Of a stretch of 64,000 bases of DNA, positions 33,932-41,959 are shown in pieces. Numbering within the stretch: the stretch's first letter is position 1; each line of letters begins with the position of its first letter. A program made the position numbers and the translations under genes. The notes beneath the pieces are model-generated. The model had not been told where the DNA came from. It was given only the letters and a program-made list of their open reading frames with translations, and searched no databases. Source of the stretch: Spirosoma panaciterrae DSM 21099 (GTDB lineage: Bacteria > Bacteroidota > Bacteroidia > Cytophagales > Spirosomataceae). The stretch covers positions 1 to 64,000 of the forward strand of contig NZ_KB893184.1 of the NCBI RefSeq assembly GCF_000374025.1, written 5' to 3'.

Positions 33932-35338
33932 ATGCTTCCCATCGTTTTGTTATCGGTTTTTGGTATTGGGCTATTGTTTCTTGGCTTTATGAAGTCGAGA
34001 GCTATCTTATTGCCCGCCACGTTATTATTCCTGGTTGTTGCATTGGCTGTTAATTTCATAGACTGGAACAAATCCTATCTGTATTTTAATGATATGCTGC
34101 GAACCAATAATCTGGCGATGGTTTTTACGGCCATCATACTTCTATCGGCTTTTATGGTGGTGGCGTTGTCGAGTAATTTTCTAAACGACGAGTCGGCACA
34201 GCCCGCTGAATACTACGCTATTATTCTGTTCTCGCTGGTAGGGGCCATTATGATGGTGGGCTTTGAGAACCTGATTATGCTTTTCGTTGGGGTCGAAATC
34301 CTGTCTATATCCATGTACGTTCTGACCGGGAGCGACAAGCGGAATCTGCGTTCGAACGAAGCGGCCATGAAGTATTTTCTGATGGGTTCCTTTGCAACGG
34401 GTATTATGTTGTTTGGGATGGCCTTGCTATATGGAGCTACCGGATCGTTTACGATCGCTGGCATTGGTTCCTATGCGGCACACCCACAGGTAGGCCTTTC
34501 GCTGTTGTTGTATGTTGGCTTGTTGATGCTCCTGATCGGGCTCCTGTTCAAAGTTTCAGCGGCACCATTCCATTTCTGGACTCCGGATGTGTATGATGGT
34601 GCCCCTACTATTTTCACTGCGTTTATGTCGACAGTCGTGAAAACGGCAGGCTTTGCGGCTCTGTTTCGGCTGTTATCCGTTTCATTTGGTGGAGTTTACA
34701 CGTTCTGGTGGACGATCCTGGCTATCATAACCGCCCTGACGCTGGTAGCTGGAAACATCACAGCCGTTTATCAGAACAGTTTTAAGCGGATGATGGCTTA
34801 CTCCAGTATTTCGCATGCTGGTTATCTGCTTATTGGGCTGGCTTCATTAGGAACCAATACGAAACAGGCTATTGTCTTTTATTCGTTGGCTTATTCAATA
34901 GCCACCATTGCTGCGTTTGGGGTATTGCTTCTGGTAGCCCAGCAAAGAAGTTCACAGACGATTACCAGCGAAGGCGTAATTACTGAGAATTTTGATTCGT
35001 TCAATGGCTTAGCCCGCCAAAACCCACTGCTGGGCGTGGCTATGACGGTATCCATGCTTTCCCTGGCCGGAATTCCGTTGACCGCTGGGTTCTGGGGAAA
35101 GTTTTATATGTTTTCAACTGCCGTTGAGCGGGGCCAAATCTGGCTATTGGTTGTTGCGGTGTTGATGTCGGCGGTTGGTATTTATTATTACTTCCGGGTA
35201 ATTATCGCCATGTATTTCCGGGATGGGGGCAATGATCCCATTCAGGTGGCTCCTTTTTATCGATATGTATTGGTAGCCGCTACTATATTGACGTTAGGGC
35301 TAGGCATTGCTCCTGGTTTGTTGGAAGGTTTATTTTAA
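33932..35338 (+). CDS. nuoN: NADH-quinone oxidoreductase subunit N
   Basis: NuoN is the third antiporter-like membrane subunit of complex I, with 468 residues and about 14 helices. Typical segments are LFVGVEILSISMYVLTG, KVSAAPFHFWTPDVYDGAPT (proton path lysine and lipid-side motif), FKRMMAYSSISHAGYLLIGL and LSLAGIPLTAGFWGKFYMF. It is the last nuo gene here; the gap to the next gene (35339-35560) holds a possible weak hairpin (AAAAGC/GCTTTT around 35418-35446) but no strong terminator. Confidence 0.97.
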   Translation: MLPIVLLSVFGIGLLFLGFMKSRAILLPATLLFLVVALAVNFIDWNKSYLYFNDMLRTNNLAMVFTAIILLSAFMVVALSSNFLNDESAQPAEYYAIILFSLVGAIMMVGFENLIMLFVGVEILSISMYVLTGSDKRNLRSNEAAMKYFLMGSFATGIMLFGMALLYGATGSFTIAGIGSYAAHPQVGLSLLLYVGLLMLLIGLLFKVSAAPFHFWTPDVYDGAPTIFTAFMSTVVKTAGFAALFRLLSVSFGGVYTFWWTILAIITALTLVAGNITAVYQNSFKRMMAYSSISHAGYLLIGLASLGTNTKQAIVFYSLAYSIATIAAFGVLLLVAQQRSSQTITSEGVITENFDSFNGLARQNPLLGVAMTVSMLSLAGIPLTAGFWGKFYMFSTAVERGQIWLLVVAVLMSAVGIYYYFRVIIAMYFRDGGNDPIQVAPFYRYVLVAATILTLGLGIAPGLLEGLF

Positions 35339-35560
35339 ACGTTGCTTCTCTCTATAAGCTAAAGGATGGAGCGTTTTTTGGAAAAAAGGCTAGATACCAG
35401 CTTACTGTAGGGTAATTAAAAGCCCCGGAGCTACTCATAGCTTTTAGTGATACTGAATGACCGTAGCCTAAGTAACCTATCGCCAGAACATACACGTTTG
35501 CATTTGAGTTTGTATTTTTGGGTTTGATAACGAATCAAGTCTAGTTTATTCAGTATACTT

Positions 35561-36073
35561 TTGTCCGGTCAACTTGTGAACGTGAGCAGCATCGAACAGC
35601 CAAAGCCTAAAGAATATAAGGACTTTTTTTCGTTCTTTCTGACGGCTTTGTTAGGTGCGTCAATAAATTTCATCAGCCGGATTTTCTATCGGCAATTCTT
35701 TGATTTTGATGTAAGTGTTTTCTGCGGCTACCTCACCGCTACGGTATTGACTTTCATACCGACGAAGAGGTATGCATTTTCGGCCGGAAAAACAGGTAAT
35801 ACAGGGCGGGAAGCTGTTAAATTCCTGGCTATAGCCCTCCTTGCACTCATTGTGCAGGTTTATGTCTCCAAATATGTATTGGAATGGATCGCTACTCCAT
35901 TGCTACCCGACCCAGGTCAAAAAATATGGCGCGAAACGGGCTCGCATGTGGTTGGTATGGGTATGAGTTTTCTGGCAAACTATTTTGGGCATAAGCTTCT
36001 GACCTTCCGTAGTACAGGAATGTACGACAAAATTCTGTCCCGATCATCGAAGGAAAAAGAGGAGCAGATCTAA
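35561..36073 (+). CDS. GtrA-family membrane protein
   Basis: The 170-residue protein has four membrane helices with the GtrA-like pattern: LTALLGASINFISRIFY, CGYLTATVLTFIPTKRYAF, KFLAIALLALIVQVYVS and GMGMSFLANYFGHKLLTF. GtrA proteins are small flippases or helpers in cell-surface polysaccharide modification. The N-terminal soluble part is charged. There is no ATG: TTG at 35561 or GTG at 35576 or 35582 could start it. It stands alone between nuoN and a lipoprotein gene. Confidence 0.75.
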   Translation: MSGQLVNVSSIEQPKPKEYKDFFSFFLTALLGASINFISRIFYRQFFDFDVSVFCGYLTATVLTFIPTKRYAFSAGKTGNTGREAVKFLAIALLALIVQVYVSKYVLEWIATPLLPDPGQKIWRETGSHVVGMGMSFLANYFGHKLLTFRSTGMYDKILSRSSKEKEEQI

Positions 36074-36155
36074 GCCCTATCACTGATAAATTCAATTACG
36101 AATATAACTTTTTGGATACAAAGTCCAGATTTCCACAAATTTATTAAGAGGAATA

Positions 36156-36184
36156 TTGGATTTACTGTAAAAAAACTATATTTG
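36156..36184 (+). promoter_or_regulatory. Bacteroidota-type promoter for the small lipoprotein gene
   Basis: TTG (36156-36158), an 18-nt spacer and TATATTTG (36177-36184) fit the -33/-7 consensus of Bacteroidota sigma factors. The lipoprotein ATG is 33 nt downstream. Confidence 0.7.
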
Positions 36185-36217
36185 CCACCGGAAACCTAAA
36201 ATAGCATTTTCAGTCAA

Positions 36218-36409
36218 ATGAAAAAAGTATTCGCTCTATTGTTCGTTGGCAGCATGCTGACCTTCGCTGCTTGCCAAAGCAAACCTAAGACGGAAGAAAC
36301 CACCACTGATTCGACCGCTACGATGTCGACCGACACCACCACGATGGCTACGGATTCGGCTTCTACCATGGCTACGGATTCGGCTGCTGCTGACACTACG
36401 AAGAAATAA
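36218..36409 (+). CDS. Small low-complexity lipoprotein
   Basis: The protein has 63 residues: a signal peptide with lipobox-like FAAC (cysteine at 19), then a tail of almost only Thr, Ser, Asp, Ala and Met with the repeated unit TMATDSA. No fold or family is recognised; similar short threonine-rich lipoproteins are common in Cytophagales. It has its own good promoter and a terminator, so it is probably made as a separate, possibly abundant, surface or periplasmic lipoprotein. Confidence 0.8.
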   Translation: MKKVFALLFVGSMLTFAACQSKPKTEETTTDSTATMSTDTTTMATDSASTMATDSAAADTTKK

Positions 36410-36429
36410 GTTTCTTCTCCACAGCATGC

Positions 36430-36465
36430 AAAAAAGCCTTATTTTTATAAGGCTTTTTTGTTTTT
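36430..36465 (+). terminator. Rho-independent terminator after the lipoprotein gene
   Basis: AAAAAAGCCTTAT (36430-36442) pairs perfectly with 36447-36459 around TTTT and ends in a T tract. It lies 12 nt before the TTG start of the SprT-like gene. Confidence 0.9.
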
Positions 36466-36471
36466 TAGACC

Positions 36472-37098
36472 TTGACAGACGTATTTTCCACACATGTGCC
36501 ATCAGGAGCTGTCGAGTACTGCCATCAGCTCTGGCAATCTTACCAATTTGGGTTTCGAATCGTAAAACCTCGCCGGACCAGGCTGGGCGATTTTCGGGTT
36601 TTGCCACAGAACCAGACGCAGATCACCGTCAATACAAATCTGAACCCGTATGCTTTTCTGATCACATATGTGCATGAAGTAGCCCATGCCGATGTTCATC
36701 ACCAATACAGATCGCAACGGAGAATCAGACGGGTAAAGCCGCACGGCCGGGCCTGGCAAAATGCATTCCAGCGACTGATGCACCCTTTGCTGACAGACGC
36801 CATTTTCCCGCCAATTGTCCTGGAGCCGCTGAAGCAATACATGTCGAATCCGGGTGCTACGACTTACACAAATTCACAGTTGATGCTGGCCTTGCGGCAA
36901 TTTGACAAAAAGATTAACGAGCCTGTACCCACGAATCGGGTTTTACTTCGGGATGTGCCAGAGGGAAATTCGTTTCGATTGGCGCAAAAGACGTACGTTC
37001 GGGGTACGCTACGACGGACTCGAGTCGTTTGTAAGGAAATAACATCCGGTAAATCATATGCCATTCTGGCGCATGCATGGGTAGAGGTGATTGAATAA
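36472..37098 (+). CDS. SprT-like zinc-metalloprotease domain protein
   Basis: The 208-residue protein has the SprT/Spartan-type motif HEVAHADVHH (68-77), with HExxH and a following histidine as zinc ligands. The N-terminal VPSGAVEYCHQLWQSYQFGF and RLGDFRVLP match Bacteroidota SprT-like proteins. Spartan proteases act on DNA-protein crosslinks in eukaryotes; the bacterial role is unknown. The only start is TTG at 36472, since TAG lies two codons before it and the next ATG is too far in. The stop overlaps the porU start in TAATG. Confidence 0.8.
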   Translation: MTDVFSTHVPSGAVEYCHQLWQSYQFGFRIVKPRRTRLGDFRVLPQNQTQITVNTNLNPYAFLITYVHEVAHADVHHQYRSQRRIRRVKPHGRAWQNAFQRLMHPLLTDAIFPPIVLEPLKQYMSNPGATTYTNSQLMLALRQFDKKINEPVPTNRVLLRDVPEGNSFRLAQKTYVRGTLRRTRVVCKEITSGKSYAILAHAWVEVIE

Positions 37099-40000
37099 TG
37101 TATACTGAACGCGGTACAATGAACAACGGAACAAGGCCCCTACACTTTCAGTGGATAGGTTGGCTATTGATTCGCATGGTTTATGGTTCTTTGCCGATTA
37201 TTTTTCATGGCGTTCAGGCCCAATCAGTATTGCGGGAAGGGGTTTGGGTGAAGGTGGCAGTTACCGAATCAGGCGTATATCGACTAACGCAGACACAACT
37301 GGCTAAATTGAATCCTGCTTTTTCGACGGCTGACCCTCGTAAACTGCGATTATATGGAAATGGAGGGGCTGTTTTACCACAATCAAATGCAGTAGCCAGA
37401 CCATCCGACCTCACTGAAAATGCCATTCAGGTGGTCGGAGAGGCCGATGGTCGATTCGACGCGGAAGATGCGGTTCTGTTTTTTGGACAGAGCCCACACG
37501 TAATTCGGTTTGATTCGGTAGCGCAACGATTTACGCATCAAATCAACCCTTACTCCGATACCACCTTTTACTTCCTGACCATAGGTACGTCGTCGGGACT
37601 GCGGATTGCTGAGCGCCCGGCAGGAGCAGTAGGTAGTTCAGCTACCGTAACAACCTTCAACGATTATCAATTTCATGAACAGGATCTGACGAAAGTACCG
37701 GCTGTTCATTCAGGACGTGAATGGTTAGGAGAATACCTGACCACCGACACTACAAAGAGCGTTGCGTTTGATGTACCGGGTCTTGTGGCCAATACACCTA
37801 TACGGTTGACGGCTTCTGTAGTGGCAGGGGCTACAGTAGCTACGCAATTTCGGGTGCAATTCAATGACCAACAGGTTGGTATAATGCCAATAGCCCCAAT
37901 ATCCGGATATGAGTATGATTATCAGGGTATTGCCCGGGTCGATACGTTCCTGGCCAAGGCCGCTACGAGTGATAGCCCGGTTCGGTTGGCTGTAACCTAC
38001 CGAAAAAACGGCTTGTATTCAGCGCAAGGCTATTTGAATTACCTGAGTATACAAACGCAGCGCGAACTACGGCAATTCGATCGGCCAACATGGGTGCGTC
38101 GAACTCCAGCAGGACAGTACAAAGTCAGTCAGGCCAGTAGCCGTCTGCGTGTATGGGATATTACCAAATCACTGGTGCCCGTTTCGCAGGCATATGTCCT
38201 GTCGACCAGCCAAGAAGCGGGCTGGGTAGCTACCCAAAGAAGTGATTATTTCCTGTTCACCGATGCTCAGATCATGTCGCCTGTTCTACTGACGGCGATT
38301 AACAATCAGAGTATTCAGAGCCAGAATACCCCCGATTTACTCCTTGTTACGCCAGCGTCGTGGAAAGCTCAGGCTGACCGATTGGCTCAATTTCGCCGGG
38401 ACCACGATCGGCTAGATGTGCTGGTTGTAACGACTCAGCAAGTGTATAACGAATTTGGGTCCGGTTTATCTGATCCTACTGCTATTCGGGATATGGCCCG
38501 GTATTTTTATCAGAAGCAGCCTGCGAAGCTCCACTACCTGCTGCTGTTTGGCGATGCTACCTACGATTATCGGAACATAGCCGGACAGGTCAATGCGTCA
38601 CAATTGGCCAATATGGTTCCTGTTTATGAAAGCCGCGAGTCTCTCCATCCTGTTTTAAGCTATTCGTCCGACGATTATTTTGGCTTTATGGATCCTAATG
38701 AGGGCGAGTGGCCTGAGAACTCCCAGGGCGATTATCAGATGGATATTGGAGTAGGGCGCCTTCCTGTGAAATCGGTGGATGAAGCCCAAACGGTTGTGGA
38801 CAAACTCATTCGATACAGTTCAGACCCTTCGATTGCAGGTGATTGGCAAACCCGGGTGATGTTTGTTGCCGATGATGGTGACTACAATATCCACCAGCAG
38901 GATGCCGATCAGATGGCTAAAATTGTGGAGCGAATCTCTCCGGCCTACCGGGCCGAACGCATATTTCTGGATGATTTTCCGCAGGAAACTACATCGGGTG
39001 GACAGAAAGCGCCACTCGTTAATCAGGTTATCGATCAGGCCGTTACGAACGGACGGTTAATCATTAATTACAGCGGTCATGGTGGGGTAGTGGGTTTGGC
39101 CGATGAGCAGGTCGTAACCCTTCAGGATATACTGGGTTGGCGTAACAGCCGGCTGCCGTTATTCGTTACAGCAACCTGTCAGTTTGGCCGATACGACGAC
39201 CCAAGCGTTACATCAGGAGCCGAACTTACCGTGCTGAGCCGAACGGGTGGTGGAATTGGACTCCTGACCACAACCCGGCCTGTGTATGCCAATACCAATC
39301 TACTTCTGAACGAAGCGTTCTATAATGCCGTTTTTACGCCCATCAACGGCCAGATGCCCCGGCTCGGCGATGTGATGAGGCTGACAAAAAACAATAGTTT
39401 AACAGGTCCGGTCAATCGTAATTTTGCCTTATTGGGCGACCCATCTATGCGGCTAGCCTATCCGCAGGCTCAGGCGGTACTGACGCAGGTAAATGGTAAG
39501 GCTGTTTCTCAAAACCGGATCGATACCCTTCATGCGTTACAAACGGTTGAACTTACGGGCCAAATTCAGCAGTCGGGTCAGCGAATTTCTACCTTTACAG
39601 GAACCGTCCGCTTGTCATTGTACGATAAAGCGACCACTCACACCACGCTGGGCTCCGAAGCTGGAGCGCCTAAAATGACTTATCAGGCATTTAGCAATCC
39701 AATTTTTACTGGACAGATTCCCGTTCAGCAAGGCCAGTTTACGGCTCGGTTTACGATACCTAAAGATATAGACTATACCGTTGGGAAAGGGAAGTTGTAC
39801 GTATACGCGGTGCGGGCAGATAGTTTGCTCGACGCGAGTGGCAGTTACGATAGCTTACGCATTGGTGGCAGCGTTTTGGTGGATAGTATTGATACCCAGC
39901 CGCCTTCTATGACGCTTGCGGTAGTTGGTGGACTACCAGAAGGCGAAGCCGTGCGTATTGCTGGGCCAGACGTGACCCTGCGTGTTTTGCTCAGCGATAA

Positions 40001-40556
40001 CCGAGGAATAAATATTGCCCGATCGGGCTTAGGGCATGAATTAACGGCTCAACTGGCCTCGCAGCCAGCGGTTATTCTGAATGATAACTATGTAGCCAAT
40101 GGGGCCGATGGGCGACAGGGAGAAGCACAGTACACATTCCGGAATTTATCGACCGGAAAATATACAGTACGGGTCAAAGCCTGGGATATTAACAATAATT
40201 CAAGTGAGGGCACGTTGACCATAGTAGTTTCTGACCGTCCTGGTTTAGCTTTGCGGGCATTTCGGGTTAGCCCGAATCCAATGTCTGACCTGACAACGCT
40301 AACCGCCGACCTGAATCGCTCGGGAGAGCCTCTGGATTGGGTACTGAGTGTATATGACCTTTCCAGTCGGTTGCTGAGCCGAAAGACAGGGCAGTGTACA
40401 AACTGTGATGCCGCAGTAGATGTGGGTTCATGGAACGGTAGAACCGATGAAGGTCAGTTGATGCCAAATGGATTATATATCGTTCGGCTTGAAATCCGCT
40501 CAGCAGTAGACGATACAGCGGCAACTGGCACCAGTCGAATTGTATTAACTAAATGA
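37098..40556 (+). CDS. porU: Type IX secretion system sortase PorU
   Basis: PorU is the cell-surface cysteine protease that removes the C-terminal signal of T9SS cargo and attaches cargo to lipopolysaccharide. The 1152-residue protein has an N-terminal export signal (about 20-42) and a gingipain-like C25 domain with catalytic His661 (NYSGHGG) and Cys694 (TATCQFGR). The C-terminus (about 1055-1150) is an Ig-like/FlgD-like domain with SPNPMSDLTTLT and WNGRTDEGQLMPNGLYIVRL. It overlaps the SprT-like gene by 1 nt; M8 (37119) is an alternative start. porV follows, consistent with the PorU-PorV attachment complex. Confidence 0.95.
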   Translation: MYTERGTMNNGTRPLHFQWIGWLLIRMVYGSLPIIFHGVQAQSVLREGVWVKVAVTESGVYRLTQTQLAKLNPAFSTADPRKLRLYGNGGAVLPQSNAVARPSDLTENAIQVVGEADGRFDAEDAVLFFGQSPHVIRFDSVAQRFTHQINPYSDTTFYFLTIGTSSGLRIAERPAGAVGSSATVTTFNDYQFHEQDLTKVPAVHSGREWLGEYLTTDTTKSVAFDVPGLVANTPIRLTASVVAGATVATQFRVQFNDQQVGIMPIAPISGYEYDYQGIARVDTFLAKAATSDSPVRLAVTYRKNGLYSAQGYLNYLSIQTQRELRQFDRPTWVRRTPAGQYKVSQASSRLRVWDITKSLVPVSQAYVLSTSQEAGWVATQRSDYFLFTDAQIMSPVLLTAINNQSIQSQNTPDLLLVTPASWKAQADRLAQFRRDHDRLDVLVVTTQQVYNEFGSGLSDPTAIRDMARYFYQKQPAKLHYLLLFGDATYDYRNIAGQVNASQLANMVPVYESRESLHPVLSYSSDDYFGFMDPNEGEWPENSQGDYQMDIGVGRLPVKSVDEAQTVVDKLIRYSSDPSIAGDWQTRVMFVADDGDYNIHQQDADQMAKIVERISPAYRAERIFLDDFPQETTSGGQKAPLVNQVIDQAVTNGRLIINYSGHGGVVGLADEQVVTLQDILGWRNSRLPLFVTATCQFGRYDDPSVTSGAELTVLSRTGGGIGLLTTTRPVYANTNLLLNEAFYNAVFTPINGQMPRLGDVMRLTKNNSLTGPVNRNFALLGDPSMRLAYPQAQAVLTQVNGKAVSQNRIDTLHALQTVELTGQIQQSGQRISTFTGTVRLSLYDKATTHTTLGSEAGAPKMTYQAFSNPIFTGQIPVQQGQFTARFTIPKDIDYTVGKGKLYVYAVRADSLLDASGSYDSLRIGGSVLVDSIDTQPPSMTLAVVGGLPEGEAVRIAGPDVTLRVLLSDNRGINIARSGLGHELTAQLASQPAVILNDNYVANGADGRQGEAQYTFRNLSTGKYTVRVKAWDINNNSSEGTLTIVVSDRPGLALRAFRVSPNPMSDLTTLTADLNRSGEPLDWVLSVYDLSSRLLSRKTGQCTNCDAAVDVGSWNGRTDEGQLMPNGLYIVRLEIRSAVDDTAATGTSRIVLTK

Positions 40557-40603
40557 ATTAACGCCTTAAAGTCACTCGTTTTTTCTAATCCAAGGATTCA
40601 TTG

Positions 40604-40611
40604 TAATTTTG
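40604..40611 (+). promoter_or_regulatory. Putative -7 box for porV
   Basis: TAATTTTG at 40604-40611 matches TAnnTTTG, 60 nt before the porV ATG. It suggests porV can be transcribed apart from porU. Confidence 0.4.
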
Positions 40612-40671
40612 ACCGCACAGCCCTGCCGAACTTACCACAACCAGTGGCTGTCGTTGACCAACACTCTTTGT

Positions 40672-41865
40672 ATGAAGCGCACTTTTTTCCGTGTTTTACT
40701 CGGCGTCTGCAGTTTCTTTCCTCTCGTCGTATCTGCTCAAAATAATCTTAACGGCCAGCCTCTTAATGTTCCAACCTCTTCTGTCCCGTTTCTAAATTTT
40801 ACGCCTGATGCTCGTTCGGGTGCATTAGGTGATGCAGGGGTAGCGTTAGGTGATGCTGATGCGAACTCGGTGTTCTGGAACCCGTCGAAGCTGGTTTTTG
40901 CCAAGGAGAGTAAGGGATTAGCGCTTTCATATACGCCCTGGTTGCGGAACCTTATCGGCGATATGTACTATAGTTATTTGAGCGGTTATTCGAAAGTGGG
41001 GAGAAACACGGCCATATCGGGGTCATTGCTCTATTTCGATCTGGGAACGGTTGATTTTACGACTGCCAACGGGGTAGCTGCCGGCACCTTCAATTCACGG
41101 GAATATGCCATTACAGCTTCGGTATCGCAACGGCTATCCGAAACGTTTTCGTTGGCAGCCAGCTTCAAATACCTTAACTCGAACCTGGCAGCAGGAAGTA
41201 GCAACCCTGGCCTGAAACCGGGTTCTACAGCCGCTGCCGAGATCAGTGCCTACTATCATGACGAAGCGCGTGATAACGCTACCGGCAAAGGTGTCGGCTG
41301 GGCATTTGGCGGCATGATTTCCAATCTGGGTGGTCGGCTCAACTATGGGGGTACACAGAGCTACTTTATCCCGACAAATCTTCGCTTAGGAACCTGCCTG
41401 ACGCTGTTTGCTGACCAGTACAACAAGTTCAACTTCGTATTGGATGCCAACAAACTGATGGTGCCAACACCAAATTACCAGAATGTGAACGGTACCATGG
41501 TCAATGTGAATGCCAATAAAAATTATTTTGATTCGATTTTTGGCTCGTTTGCTGATGCGCCAGGTGGATTCAGCGAGGAACTGAAAGAAATCACCTTGTC
41601 GACAGGGGTTGAATACTGGTATAATGACCAGTTTGCTGCCCGGATTGGCTATTTTAACGAATCGAACGAAAAAGGCGGACGCAAATACGTAACCACAGGT
41701 ATTGGCCTTCGGCTTCAACAGCGCTTTGGCGTCGATTTTTCGTACCTGGTTCCCATCAAACAAGGCAGCCCACTGGCCGATACGTTCCGTATTTCACTGG
41801 TTTTCAACTTTGCTAAAGGAAGTGGCATTGGTGGTGACGACGAAGCTTTAAACGACGAAAATTAG
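40672..41865 (+). CDS. porV: Type IX secretion system outer-membrane protein PorV (LptO)
   Basis: PorV is a FadL-like 14-strand barrel that shuttles cargo from the translocon to PorU. From the ATG at 40672 it has 397 residues: signal peptide 1-23 (cleavage at VSA/QNN), then VPFLNFTPDARSGALGDAGV and NSVFWNPSKLVFA, the PorV hallmark. The rest is amphipathic beta strands. The frame upstream to 40609 lacks a signal and is rejected. It lies directly after porU. Confidence 0.95.
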   Translation: MKRTFFRVLLGVCSFFPLVVSAQNNLNGQPLNVPTSSVPFLNFTPDARSGALGDAGVALGDADANSVFWNPSKLVFAKESKGLALSYTPWLRNLIGDMYYSYLSGYSKVGRNTAISGSLLYFDLGTVDFTTANGVAAGTFNSREYAITASVSQRLSETFSLAASFKYLNSNLAAGSSNPGLKPGSTAAAEISAYYHDEARDNATGKGVGWAFGGMISNLGGRLNYGGTQSYFIPTNLRLGTCLTLFADQYNKFNFVLDANKLMVPTPNYQNVNGTMVNVNANKNYFDSIFGSFADAPGGFSEELKEITLSTGVEYWYNDQFAARIGYFNESNEKGGRKYVTTGIGLRLQQRFGVDFSYLVPIKQGSPLADTFRISLVFNFAKGSGIGGDDEALNDEN

Positions 41866-41949
41866 AGAGTGAAAGAGCGAAAGAGTGAATAAGTGAAATC
41901 AGCTTTCATCAGCTTTTCTCACTCATTCACTCTTTCGCTCTTTCACTCT
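41866..41949. repeat. Purine-rich inverted repeat in the porV-M16 gap
   Basis: 41866-41896 (AGAGTGAAAGAGCGAAAGAG...) pairs with 41919-41949 over 31 nt with one mismatch; the spacer is 22 nt. Each arm is itself built of GAAAGAGYG words. The first arm starts directly after the porV stop and the second ends 10 nt before the next ATG. Confidence 0.88.
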
Positions 41950-41959
41950 TTGCTTGTAT

